Position numbers and translations under genes: made by a program. Shown here piece by piece: positions 1 through 7,365 of a stretch of 53,127 nucleotides of DNA. Origin of the DNA: Acidimicrobiia bacterium (GTDB lineage: Bacteria > Actinomycetota > Acidimicrobiia > Acidimicrobiales > Ilumatobacteraceae). The stretch lies in the NCBI GenBank assembly GCA_009923785.1, contig RFSV01000005.1, forward strand, positions 1-53,127, read 5' to 3'. Positions within the stretch are counted from its first letter, which is position 1; each line of letters starts with the position of its first letter. Below the pieces are notes generated by a model. It was not told the DNA's origin. It did not search any database and was given only the letters and a program-made list of their open reading frames with translations.

Positions 1-1541
1 TCCTTGTCGGCCAGACGGCGTAGATAACGAAGCATCTCGTGCTCGGATCGATGAGAGCTGAAGACCGGGGCGGTGAGAATGCGGTCGGAACGGAGTAGAT
101 GTTCGGCGACACCCGATCGACGACCGTCGTGCGCCTGTAGGTCGTCCGCTGTGAGCGCGACTCCTGTCAACGCCGAAAGGAGACCGGCCAATTCGTCGAG
201 GGTCGTACATTCGTCGACCGTCAGCGAAACCGACGTGCCATCGACCGGGCGGATGTCGAAGCCGGCCGCTCGGGTCGCTGCGCACACCTCATCGACAGAC
301 GAAGTCGGTTCCGTGCAGATGGTGTCGAACCACGTGTCGTGCCGGATGCTCCAGCCCTGCTCCTCGAGCACCGAGGCCACGATCGAGGCCAGACGGTGCA
401 AACGTTGTGCGATCCGTCGCAACCCGTCGGGGCCGTGCCAGGCGGCGTACAACCCGGCGATATTGGCCAGAAGCGCTTGTGCCGTGCAGATGTTGCTGGT
501 GGCCTTCTCGCGTCGGATGTGCTGCTCGCGCGTCTGGAGGGCGAGACGAAGCGCAGGTCGGCCGGCACGATCGGTGCTGACGCCGACGAGTCGACCAGGA
601 AGCGTGCGGGCGTGCTCGTTCGACGTCGCGATGAAGGCGGCGTGAGGCCCTCCGAAGCCCATCGGGAGACCGAACCGTTGTGCCGAGCCGATCACGATGT
701 CGGCTCCGAAACCACCGGGAGACTCGAGAAGGACGAGAGCCATCGGATCGGCAGCGACGGTGACGACGAGTCCGGCCTCGTGCCACGAGCGCACGAGTTC
801 GTCGGGTCGCACGATGCGACCCGTGGACGACGGGTACGAGAGGAGAACTCCGAAAGTCGCCGCCACGTTCACCGATTCGATCGACCCCACGACGAGATCG
901 ATTCCGAGCGGGACGGCACGAGTGCGCAGGACCCGCACGATCTGCGGATGGGTGTCGGCGTCGACAAAGAAGGAATTGCCGGTGTTCTTCGAAATGCGAC
1001 GGGCCATTGTCATCGCCTCGGCGGCGGCCGTGGCTTCGTCGAGAAGTGATGCATTGGCGACCGGAAGCCCGGTGAGGTCGGAGATCACCGTTTGGAAATT
1101 CACGAGCGTTTCGAGTCGCCCTTGGCTGATCTCGGGCTGATAGGGGGTGTAGGCGGTGTACCACGCCGGATTCTCGAGAACGTTGCGCTTGATCACCGGG
1201 GGAGTGATCGTGGGGGTGTAGCCGAGCCCGATGAAACTGCGTCGAGGCGCATTACGGGCCGCCAATTCAGCGAGGTCGGCCGTGAGTTCGTACTCCGATC
1301 GAGCGAGGGGTAGACGGAGTGGTTCGTCGGAACGTATGGCGGCCGGGACTGCAGCAGCGATCAAGGCATCGACCGATTCGACGCCGATCACGGTCAACAT
1401 GTCTCGCCACGACTCGTCGGATTCGCTCATGCTCGGTCCGATGTGTCGCCGGCGAAAGGCCGTCGGATCTCGCAGATCGTCGAAAGAGACCGATTCAGAC
1501 GTTCGCATCTCGGCTGGACCGGCGCTGAATGATTGCGTCAT
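1..1541 (-). CDS. gcvP: Glycine dehydrogenase (decarboxylating), P protein, 5' part
   Basis: This is the P protein of the glycine cleavage system, a PLP enzyme that decarboxylates glycine and passes the aminomethyl group to lipoylated H protein. About 513 codons are present and the gene runs off the left edge. The N-terminus has the FRRRHIGPS signature (around residue 32), followed by YTPYQPEISQGRLE and the FGGPHAAF region. At the edge the frame reads EMLRYLRRLADK, which in this family joins the two halves, so this is the long single-chain GcvP (usually about 950 residues), not a split GcvPA. The PLP lysine would lie outside the window. The ATG at 1541 sits in a TTTCGTCATGACG motif shared with other genes here. 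A TATGGT -10 at 1566-1571 implies a short leader. No gcvT or gcvH is in view. Confidence 0.95.
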   Translation of the reverse strand, partial: MTQSFSAGPAEMRTSESVSFDDLRDPTAFRRRHIGPSMSESDESWRDMLTVIGVESVDALIAAAVPAAIRSDEPLRLPLARSEYELTADLAELAARNAPRRSFIGLGYTPTITPPVIKRNVLENPAWYTAYTPYQPEISQGRLETLVNFQTVISDLTGLPVANASLLDEATAAAEAMTMARRISKNTGNSFFVDADTHPQIVRVLRTRAVPLGIDLVVGSIESVNVAATFGVLLSYPSSTGRIVRPDELVRSWHEAGLVVTVAADPMALVLLESPGGFGADIVIGSAQRFGLPMGFGGPHAAFIATSNEHARTLPGRLVGVSTDRAGRPALRLALQTREQHIRREKATSNICTAQALLANIAGLYAAWHGPDGLRRIAQRLHRLASIVASVLEEQGWSIRHDTWFDTICTEPTSSVDEVCAATRAAGFDIRPVDGTSVSLTVDECTTLDELAGLLSALTGVALTADDLQAHDGRRSGVAEHLLRSDRILTAPVFSSHRSEHEMLRYLRRLADK

Positions 1542-1565
1542 GACGAAACCCGCATGTCGGTCGCG

Positions 1566-1571
1566 ACCATA
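1566..1571 (-). promoter_or_regulatory. -10 element for gcvP
   Basis: TATGGT on the minus strand. A start about 7 bases downstream would give a leader of roughly 18 nt before the gcvP ATG, so this one is not leaderless. The divergent promoter at 1604-1609 shares the 74-base intergenic region. Confidence 0.4.
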
Positions 1572-1603
1572 GTTCTCGTGGTCGACCTCATGGGGGAGGG
1601 GAC

Positions 1604-1609
1604 TAGCGT
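1604..1609 (+). promoter_or_regulatory. -10 element, leaderless start of the SCO6745-like gene
   Basis: TAGCGT followed by exactly 6 bases and the GTG at 1616. This matches the spacing seen at many other first genes in the window. Confidence 0.6.
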
Positions 1610-1615
1610 CAGAAC

Positions 1616-2377
1616 GTGACTTCTCTCTCGTCCCGAACGACGTCCTCCCGTGCAGCCGCCGACATCGCCGGACCGATCGGTGCGATCGGGGGAGCCTTCA
1701 TGTTGCATCCCGAGGTTCTCGGTCCCGGCAAGGAGGCTGGCTACCCGGGCGGTTTCGCTTACTACGTGGTCGGACGGGGCGGAGTCCTCGGCGATGTCGA
1801 TGCCGACGTGGTCGTGAGCGCATTCGGCTTCTTCGCACCCGATCTCGTGGCGTCACTCTGGAACGCCGGCGTCACGGTCGAAGGGGCTCGTGCGGGCGCT
1901 CGTCGCTATGCCGAGGCCTGCGCCAACTGGGGACGTTCTCGCCTTGCCGACTTCGCTCAGGCCGAACGATTGGCTGATCTCGTGAAACGAGTCGTCGAAC
2001 GAGCCGACGTCGGAGGACTCTCGCTCTTCGCCGGATGGCGTGGTGTCGACCTTCCCGACGATCCAGCCGGGCGCTGCTACGTACTGGCGCACGTCCTGCG
2101 CGAATTGCGGGGGAGCGTCCACCTCGTGGCCTGTGTTGCTTCGGGCCTCACGCCACTGGATGCCGTCCTCGCCAATCCAGCAGGCGGAATCGAACAAGCC
2201 GAAAAGTTCGGATGGACCGGGCCGTTTTCTATCAGCGCCGATCTCGCCACGAAATTCGCCGCGGCCGAAGAATTGACGAATACGTTGATGGGCCGCCATC
2301 TCGACGTTCTGACCGACGACGAACTGACCGAACTGTCGGAACTGGTGGCCAGCGCCCACGCCACCATTTTCTCATGA
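1616..2377 (+). CDS. SCO6745/SalK-like family protein
   Basis: A 253-residue soluble protein of unknown molecular function. The N-terminal IGPIGA-type segment followed by FMLHPE, GYPGGFAYYVVGRGGVLGDVDADVV and FGFFAP is the hallmark of the actinobacterial SCO6745 (SalK-like) family, which has a mostly helical fold and no assigned reaction. I see no signal peptide, membrane segment or metal motif. The GTG start is fixed by a TAGCGT -10 element 6 bases upstream. It is divergent from gcvP across 74 bp. The gene ends just before a long inverted repeat. The family call is from recalled motifs; the function is unknown. Confidence 0.75.
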   Translation: MTSLSSRTTSSRAAADIAGPIGAIGGAFMLHPEVLGPGKEAGYPGGFAYYVVGRGGVLGDVDADVVVSAFGFFAPDLVASLWNAGVTVEGARAGARRYAEACANWGRSRLADFAQAERLADLVKRVVERADVGGLSLFAGWRGVDLPDDPAGRCYVLAHVLRELRGSVHLVACVASGLTPLDAVLANPAGGIEQAEKFGWTGPFSISADLATKFAAAEELTNTLMGRHLDVLTDDELTELSELVASAHATIFS

Positions 2378-2386
2378 CGACATACG

Positions 2387-2440
2387 CGCACCCTGTTGCA
2401 CAAGTGACCTGTGGCGGGTGCTTATGCAACAGAGTGTGCG
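2387..2440. repeat. Long imperfect inverted repeat (hairpin or operator)
   Basis: The arms CTGTTGCACAAG (2393-2404) and CTTATGCAACAG (2421-2432) pair over 12 positions with one mismatch across a 16-base spacer. An outer CGCAC (2387-2391) pairs with GTGCG (2436-2440). It lies 10 bases after the SCO6745-like stop and 53 bases before the thioesterase start. There is no T-run after it, so a factor-independent terminator is not obvious; a double operator or an RNA hairpin is as likely. Confidence 0.5.
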
Positions 2441-2492
2441 ATTTGTATCGATTTGGGAGGGGCGGGACGAATCCGACGAGACGGAGGCAGAC

Positions 2493-2921
2493 ATGATGGA
2501 TCACACACAACCGCCCAAAGTCACCGTCGACGAGATGAACGCATTCATCGGTGGGCATTTCGGGGGAGCGTCGAACGCCTGTGAACACATGGCCTTCGGG
2601 GAGGCGGTGGCCGTCATGCATCCCAGTCCAGAGATGCTCCGTCCCGGCAAGATCATCAGCGGACCGACGGTGTTCAGCATCTGCGATGCCGCACTCTTTT
2701 ACGCTGCGCTCAGCTGCACGTCGATGGAACCGATGACTCTGACGAGCGAGATGTCAATCCGATTCCTGCGTCCGGCCAGGGGAGAGGTGATTCGTGCTCG
2801 AGCGACGATTCACACGCTGGCGGGACGAAACGTCGTCGGAACCGTCGAGGCCTGGACCGACGACCCCGCCAAGCCCGTCGCCGTGGCCCAAGGCACGTAC
2901 GTTCGCCCGAAACAGGCCTGA
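2493..2921 (+). CDS. PaaI-family hotdog thioesterase
   Basis: A 142-residue acyl-CoA thioesterase-like protein of the PaaI/hotdog class, expected to hydrolyse a CoA thioester in the cytoplasm. Support comes from the central P-G-K-I-I-S-G-P-T segment, the helix with D-A-A-L-F-Y-A-A, and the following strand pattern MSIRFLRPARGEVIRARA, typical of hotdog folds. The end is VAQGTYVRPKQA. I chose the ATG at 2493 because GGAGG (2483-2487) sits 5 bases before it; an upstream in-frame ATG at 2418 falls inside the inverted repeat and lacks an SD. The substrate cannot be read from the sequence. Confidence 0.8.
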   Translation: MMDHTQPPKVTVDEMNAFIGGHFGGASNACEHMAFGEAVAVMHPSPEMLRPGKIISGPTVFSICDAALFYAALSCTSMEPMTLTSEMSIRFLRPARGEVIRARATIHTLAGRNVVGTVEAWTDDPAKPVAVAQGTYVRPKQA

Positions 2922-2935
2922 CTCCGACCAACGCC

Positions 2936-2941
2936 TAAGGT
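2936..2941 (+). promoter_or_regulatory. -10 element, leaderless start of the FKBP gene
   Basis: TAAGGT, 6 bases, then the ATG at 2948. Confidence 0.6.
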
Positions 2942-2947
2942 CGTTGC

Positions 2948-3328
2948 ATGGCCCACGACGCGTCCAAACCATCCATCACCATTCCCGAGGGAACACCACC
3001 GAGCGACCTCGTGATCGACGACATCAGCGTCGGTGACGGCGCCGAAGCCACCTCAGGTTGCCGCCCCGTCATGCACTACGTCGGGGTTGCCTGGAGCACA
3101 GGGCGTGAATTCGACGCGTCCTGGGATCGGGGACAGCCGTTCAGCTTCCGGCTCGGCGCCGGTGAAGTCATAGGCGGCTGGGACCAAGGCGTCGCCGGAA
3201 TGCGAATCGGCGGACGTCGCCAACTCACCATTCCGCCACACCTCGGATACGGGAGCCGTGGGGCGGGTGGCGTCATCGCCGGCGGGGAGACCTTGGTCTT
3301 CGTCGTCGACCTGCTCGACGTCGTCTGA
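2948..3328 (+). CDS. FKBP-type peptidyl-prolyl cis-trans isomerase
   Basis: A 126-residue single-domain FKBP that catalyses cis-trans isomerisation of X-Pro bonds. The domain covers about residues 35-126: HYVGV, FDASWDRGQPFSFRLGAGEVI, GWDQGVAGMRIGGRRQLTIPPHLGYG and a closing LVFVVDLLDVV strand are all present, including the FKBP pocket aromatics F, W and Y. There is no signal peptide, so it should be cytoplasmic. It carries its own leaderless-type promoter (TAAGGT ending 6 bases before ATG) although it lies only 26 bases after the thioesterase stop. Its 3' end faces the convergent zinc-protein gene across 73 bp. Confidence 0.93.
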   Translation: MAHDASKPSITIPEGTPPSDLVIDDISVGDGAEATSGCRPVMHYVGVAWSTGREFDASWDRGQPFSFRLGAGEVIGGWDQGVAGMRIGGRRQLTIPPHLGYGSRGAGGVIAGGETLVFVVDLLDVV

Positions 3329-3401
3329 GCGGGGAGTAGACGCCGGGACCTGATTACTGGTCAGGCCGGATGTGCCTCTCCCTTTTGTGACATAACGAAG
3401 A

Positions 3402-3773
3402 TTATGGGCGTTGAGTCACACGGTCGTGCAACGGCCGAGCAGCGTCGAGCAACCAGTCCAGGGCTTCTCGCAAGGACGTCACCGTGGCCCGACGATCCCC
3501 AACCTCCCGCTCGGTGTCGGCCACTGCACACGACAGCACGTACAGCTCGTCATACAGCGCATCGAGTTCGCCGCGTGCCACGATCAGTTCGTCCTCACTG
3601 ATCTGCAATTCCCGGGCCCTTTGTCGACCCACCCAGTCCCACTGGCGACAGGCTTGACTGCAGAACTCCTTGGGACGTCCCGGACCGGACCGCCCGGGCA
3701 TGACCCGGCGACAGTGCCGGCATCGTGGAACGTCGTTCCCCCGCGCTCGTCCCCCGTCGGTGGTTTTCGTCAT
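3402..3773 (-). CDS. Small Cys-rich (zinc-binding) protein with coiled-coil C-terminus
   Basis: A 123-residue protein that I do not recognise as a named family. The N-terminal part has CRHC near residue 20, the basic stretch GRSGPGRPKEFC, then SQACRQWDW; the four cysteines fit one zinc site. The rest is an amphipathic, Glu/Arg/Leu-rich helix likely to form a coiled coil, ending LHDRVTQRP. The start is taken at the ATG (MTKTTDGG) at 3773, which lies at the centre of a perfect 16-bp palindrome; a longer frame to 3854 is possible but less likely. GACAAT (3780-3785) ends 6 bases before this ATG. A DNA- or RNA-binding role is only a guess from the basic zinc module. Confidence 0.65.
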   Translation of the reverse strand: MTKTTDGGRARGNDVPRCRHCRRVMPGRSGPGRPKEFCSQACRQWDWVGRQRARELQISEDELIVARGELDALYDELYVLSCAVADTEREVGDRRATVTSLREALDWLLDAARPLHDRVTQRP

Positions 3774-3780
3774 GACGAAA
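3765..3780. promoter_or_regulatory. 16-bp perfect palindrome over a start codon
   Basis: TTTCGTCATGACGAAA is a perfect dyad whose centre is the initiation codon of the small zinc protein. The identical 16-mer recurs at 36456-36471 over the der start, and 13 of its bases recur at the gcvP start. It may be an operator, or a by-product of a conserved start context. Confidence 0.5.
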
Positions 3781-3785
3781 TTGTC
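3780..3785 (-). promoter_or_regulatory. Possible -10 element of the zinc-protein gene
   Basis: GACAAT ends 6 bases before the ATG at 3773. It keeps the A2 and T6 positions of TANNNT but has G at the first, so it is weaker. It overlaps the palindrome by one base. Confidence 0.35.
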
Positions 3786-3823
3786 GTTCATCACGTCACA
3801 CGGCGCGCGGATGCTCGAGCGAG

Positions 3824-3829
3824 CAGACT
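3824..3829 (+). promoter_or_regulatory. Possible -10 element of the threonine aldolase gene
   Basis: CAGACT then 6 bases then the ATG at 3836. One mismatch to TANNNT at the first position. Confidence 0.4.
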
Positions 3830-3835
3830 GTCGAC

Positions 3836-4888
3836 ATGTCGTCACCGCCCGCACCGTTGCGTCGATTCGCCAGTGACAACAACGCCTCGGTCCATCCGCA
3901 GGTCGTCGCCGCTTTGAACGAAGCCAACTCTGGGCACGCAGTCGCCTACGGCGACGACCCCTGGACCGAAGCGGCCAGCCAACGTTTCGACGAGTTGTTC
4001 GGTCGACCCGTCGAGACCCTCATGGTGTGGGGCGGGACCGGAGCCAACGTCTTGGCTCTCGCATCTCTGCTCTCCCCCGCCGGGGCAGTCGTGTGCACCG
4101 ATGCCTCACACATCAATCTCGACGAAACCGGCGCCCCCGAATTCGTCCTCGGCACGAAGCTCCTCGACGTGCCGCACGCCGACGGCAAGATCGTCCCCGA
4201 GCAGGTTGCCGAATTCGGTCACTTCCGAGGCGTTGTGCATCACGTACAGCCGAGCGTTCTGTCGATCACCCAGAGCACCGAATGGGGCACTCTCTATACC
4301 GCTGACGAAATCGCGTCGCTCGCCGACACTGCGCACTCCATGGGGATGAAGGTGCACCTCGACGGCGCTCGCATCGCCAACGCCTGCGCGGCTCTCGGCG
4401 GTACGGTCGAGACATTGCGTTCGTTCACTGTCGATGCCGGAGTGGACGTGATCTCGTTTGGCGGAGCGAAGAATGGCGCCATGTACGGCGAGGCAGTCGT
4501 TTTCCTCGATCCGACCCTCGCCACCTCCGCCCCATTCGTGCGCAAGCAGATCACTCAACTTCCGTCCAAGATGCGTTACGTCTCGGCGCAGTTCCTCGCG
4601 TTGTTCACCGACGATCTCTGGATCGAGAACGCCCGGCGAGCCAACGAATCATGTCGAATCCTGTACGACGCCCTCGATGGCATCCCCGGCGTCGACCGTG
4701 GTCCGGCTCCTAGTGTCAACAGCATCTTCCCGTCCCTCGATCCCGGCCTTCGAGAGGCCGTCCGCGACTGGTCGTTCTTCTACGACTGGGAGCTCCCCCA
4801 GGTTCGCTGGATGACCGCGTGGGACACCGAACCGAGTGACATCGAGCAGTTCGTCACCGGCCTGCGACACTTCGCGGCATCGCTCTGA
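3836..4888 (+). CDS. Low-specificity L-threonine aldolase family enzyme
   Basis: A 350-residue PLP enzyme of the beta-eliminating lyase/threonine aldolase family, expected to split L-threonine or allo-threonine to glycine and acetaldehyde. The N-terminus reads FASDNNASVHPQV, the family start. Other hallmarks are the phosphate-binding WGGTGAN (residues 65-71), the ring-binding Asp in HLDGAR (D176), and the Schiff-base lysine in SFGGAKNG (K212). Length fits the family. The gene is divergent from the zinc protein; an in-frame ATG at 3836 with CAGACT 6 bases upstream fixes the start. By producing glycine it could feed the nearby gcvP, but that link is inference. Confidence 0.92.
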   Translation: MSSPPAPLRRFASDNNASVHPQVVAALNEANSGHAVAYGDDPWTEAASQRFDELFGRPVETLMVWGGTGANVLALASLLSPAGAVVCTDASHINLDETGAPEFVLGTKLLDVPHADGKIVPEQVAEFGHFRGVVHHVQPSVLSITQSTEWGTLYTADEIASLADTAHSMGMKVHLDGARIANACAALGGTVETLRSFTVDAGVDVISFGGAKNGAMYGEAVVFLDPTLATSAPFVRKQITQLPSKMRYVSAQFLALFTDDLWIENARRANESCRILYDALDGIPGVDRGPAPSVNSIFPSLDPGLREAVRDWSFFYDWELPQVRWMTAWDTEPSDIEQFVTGLRHFAASL

Positions 4889-5016
4889 CCACGGAGATCT
4901 CGGCCCGAACGACCGACGTCACACCATCTCCTCTGGCCGATCACCTCGACCCGATCTAATTTTCTGGAGGTCGTCGGGGGGCGGCCGGTGTCTCACCGCA
5001 GTGACATGGGGGTCGT

Positions 5017-5331
5017 GTGTCAAACGAGCGTCAACTCGCCGTAGAGATCATCATCACCCGTCGTCGGACCGACGATCGCTGGATGGGCGCTGCCGCCTGT
5101 CGTGGAATGACCCACCTCTTCTTCCCGTCCACGGCCGAGCGGCCGCAGGCCCGCGAGCGGAGAGAAGCCGAAGCGAGGGACGTATGCCGTTCCTGTCGGA
5201 TCGCCGTCGACTGCCGTGAGTACGCCCGTGAGAATCACGAGTACGGACTCTGGGGAGGCGAGAGCGAGGAAGAGCGACACAACGCCGGCTACCGACTCAT
5301 CGCTCCCATCGGGATACGCGCCGTCGGCTGA
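5017..5331 (+). CDS. WhiB-family iron-sulfur transcription factor
   Basis: A 104-residue WhiB-like regulator. The four [4Fe-4S] cysteines are at about C28 (AACRG), C57 and C60 (VCRSC) and C66 (DC), followed by the WhiB turn GLWGGESEEER. The family binds sigma factor and DNA and senses redox or NO. The GTG start at 5017 gives MSNERQ; a G-run (5008-5012) just upstream may serve as SD. The 128 bp upstream contain a TCTAATTTT stretch around 4955-4963 that could hold a -10 for a leadered transcript. The basic C-terminal tail is short. The specific subgroup (WhiA-D, Wbl) cannot be assigned by eye. Confidence 0.93.
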   Translation: MSNERQLAVEIIITRRRTDDRWMGAAACRGMTHLFFPSTAERPQARERREAEARDVCRSCRIAVDCREYARENHEYGLWGGESEEERHNAGYRLIAPIGIRAVG

Positions 5332-5343
5332 TCGAGGACGTGC

Positions 5344-5349
5344 GACACT
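5344..5349 (+). promoter_or_regulatory. Possible -10 element of the APH-like kinase gene
   Basis: GACACT then 6 bases then the GTG at 5356. Confidence 0.4.
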
Positions 5350-5355
5350 GTCGGC

Positions 5356-6423
5356 GTGAACTTCGACGACAATCGGGCGGCACTTCATGCCGCATGGAGT
5401 TCCTATGGCGATCCACGCGAGATCGTCGCTGTCGACGACACGAGTCCGCGCGTCTCGACCAACACGGTGTACCGACTTCATCTCGATGACGGCACGGTCG
5501 TCTTCGGGAAGGTCTCGAATTACGGTTCGTATTTTCTGTTCGCCGAGGATCACGATCGACTCTTCCGGTGTACCGAGCTGCTCGCCGACGGCCCATTTCG
5601 GAATTTTCTCGCGCCAGTGCTCGGCGTCGACACACCTCTCGGGCGTCGCCCTTACACGTGGTACGACCAACAACGTTGGGTCGCCTTCTACGACGAAGCC
5701 CCACGCGCCGAATCACTTCCTCCCCGTCTCACTCTCGATCAGATTCGGAGCCTGGCTCGTGGCATGGCCCGTTTTCATCTCGAATGCACCCGAATTGCGC
5801 CCCATGTTCCGGCGACGTCGAACTCCATCAAATCGGACGCCATCCATCTGCTCGACCTTCTGTCCAGCCCGTTCGCATCCCGCAACTTCGACCTGCCGCC
5901 GGAAAGCATCGGTGTGCTCTGGCGACACACCCACCATTTCCTCCTCGAACTCGAACGAATTCGCTACGACTCGTGGAGCCGCATTCCGGTGTTGGTCGAT
6001 TGGAATCTCGGCAACTTCTCGGTGAAAGTCGGGGTCGACGGCGACTTCGACCTCTTCAGTCGCTGGGACTACGACTGGTTCCGCGTCGAGTCTCGCCTGC
6101 TCGACTTCTACTTCCTGTCTCGCGTCTCGTCGGCCACGGGTGATCGAACTCACTGGACGTACTCTCCGCACACCTTGGTCGAGCCCCAATTCGTCGAGTT
6201 TGTTCGGGCATATCACGAGGTGGCTCCGTTGTCCGCCGACGAGATTCGATTCATTCCCGAGGCCTATCGCTTCTTCATCCTCAACTACGTCGTTCGGGAA
6301 GGCGCTCGCTTCTTCCGCCCCGATCTCTGTGCGAAGTTCCGACATGACGCGACCCGTGTCTACTTGCCGGCCTGCGACGATCTCGACATGACACCGCTCT
6401 TGCAGGCAGCCGGTCACGTCTGA
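5356..6423 (+). CDS. Aminoglycoside-phosphotransferase-like kinase, substrate unknown
   Basis: A 355-residue protein of the APH/choline-kinase fold. A nucleotide-binding lobe with VVFGKVSNYGSYF is followed by the catalytic loop VLVDWNLGNF: the Asp and Asn of the usual HGDxxxxN are kept at the right spacing, but the His is replaced by Leu. The metal-binding DFG equivalent is probably FSRWDYDW. The tail is alpha-helical and rich in aromatics (FFILNYVVREGARFF). No membrane segment is visible. It sits between whiB and ribokinase with 24- and 25-base gaps. A small-molecule kinase is likely; the substrate cannot be read. Confidence 0.7.
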   Translation: MNFDDNRAALHAAWSSYGDPREIVAVDDTSPRVSTNTVYRLHLDDGTVVFGKVSNYGSYFLFAEDHDRLFRCTELLADGPFRNFLAPVLGVDTPLGRRPYTWYDQQRWVAFYDEAPRAESLPPRLTLDQIRSLARGMARFHLECTRIAPHVPATSNSIKSDAIHLLDLLSSPFASRNFDLPPESIGVLWRHTHHFLLELERIRYDSWSRIPVLVDWNLGNFSVKVGVDGDFDLFSRWDYDWFRVESRLLDFYFLSRVSSATGDRTHWTYSPHTLVEPQFVEFVRAYHEVAPLSADEIRFIPEAYRFFILNYVVREGARFFRPDLCAKFRHDATRVYLPACDDLDMTPLLQAAGHV

Positions 6424-6436
6424 TCGAGACCCGACC

Positions 6437-6442
6437 TACACT
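6437..6442 (+). promoter_or_regulatory. -10 element, leaderless start of ribokinase
   Basis: TACACT, 6 bases, then the GTG at 6449; a near-ideal actinobacterial -10. Confidence 0.65.
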
Positions 6443-6448
6443 TTCGAT

Positions 6449-7348
6449 GTGAGCTCCCCCGAATTCGGCTCGAGATCGTTCGACGTTGTGGTCATCGGCA
6501 GTGCCAATCTCGATCTGGTCGCCACCGTCGAACACCTCGCCGCTCCGGGCGAAACGGTGATCGCCTCGGGTTACGCCGAACACGCTGGCGGTAAAGGTCT
6601 CAATCAGGCGGTGGCGTGCAGCCGTAGCGGAGCTCGAACCGCTTTCATCGGTTGCCTCGGGCGCGACGGAGCCGGCGATATCTTGCGGGGAGTCTTGGCC
6701 GACGAAGGTATCCGCGACTTCGCGGTCGATACCAACGTTCCAACCGGGCGCGCGCTCATCTCGGTCGACGAGCAAGCCGAAAATTCGATCGTCGTGGTCC
6801 CCGGAGCCAATCATCACCTGGGCATCGGGGTGGTCGACGATCATCGTTCGATTCTTTCCGACACCGCCGTCGTCCTCGCACAATTGGAAATACCGCTCGA
6901 TTCAGTGGAAGCAGCCTTCGCCGTCGCCCGTCTCGCCGGCGCGATCACCGTTCTGAATCCGGCGCCAGCCACTGAACTACCACCGGGCCTACTTGCACTC
7001 TGCGACGTGATCGTTCCCAATCAAACCGAGGTCGCACAATTGGGCGGCACCGACGCCCTGCTCGACGCCGGCGTCTCGACCGTCGTCGTCACTCTCGGTG
7101 CGCGCGGAATCAGGGTCGTCACCCGAGACGGAGCAGTGGAGATCCCTCCATACGCCGTGCGGGCCGTCGACACAACCGGAGCCGGCGACGCTGCCTGCGG
7201 CGCCTTGGCGGCCTCGTTCGCCAAGGGCACCGACATGATCACTTCAGCCCGACGAGCCGCTGCGGCCGGGGCTCTGGCCGCCACGCGACACGGTGCCGTC
7301 CCGTCACTTCCCACCTTCGAACAGATCGACGCCCTCGTCGAACGTTGA
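6449..7348 (+). CDS. rbsK: Ribokinase (PfkB family sugar kinase)
   Basis: A 299-residue PfkB-family kinase that should phosphorylate ribose or a related sugar at the expense of ATP. The N-terminal signature VVVIGSANLDLV, the substrate loop HAGGKGLNQAVACSR, the VPNQTEVAQLGG motif, and the C-terminal anion hole and catalytic base DTTGAGDAACGALAA are all present. Length matches ribokinases. The GTG start is fixed by TACACT 6 bases upstream. It converges on prmA with 17 bases between stops. No sugar transporter is adjacent, so the in vivo substrate is not certain. Confidence 0.9.
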   Translation: MSSPEFGSRSFDVVVIGSANLDLVATVEHLAAPGETVIASGYAEHAGGKGLNQAVACSRSGARTAFIGCLGRDGAGDILRGVLADEGIRDFAVDTNVPTGRALISVDEQAENSIVVVPGANHHLGIGVVDDHRSILSDTAVVLAQLEIPLDSVEAAFAVARLAGAITVLNPAPATELPPGLLALCDVIVPNQTEVAQLGGTDALLDAGVSTVVVTLGARGIRVVTRDGAVEIPPYAVRAVDTTGAGDAACGALAASFAKGTDMITSARRAAAAGALAATRHGAVPSLPTFEQIDALVER

Positions 7349-7365
7349 GTCGGTGAACTTGGTGG

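Noticed and set aside
289-1164. Open frame of 291 codons on the minus strand
   Set aside because: It is out of frame with gcvP, which has conserved motifs across the same region.
3351-3367. Short hairpin CCTGA/TCAGG between the FKBP and zinc-protein genes as a terminator
   Set aside because: The stem is only 5 bp with no T-run; the evidence is too thin to call a terminator.
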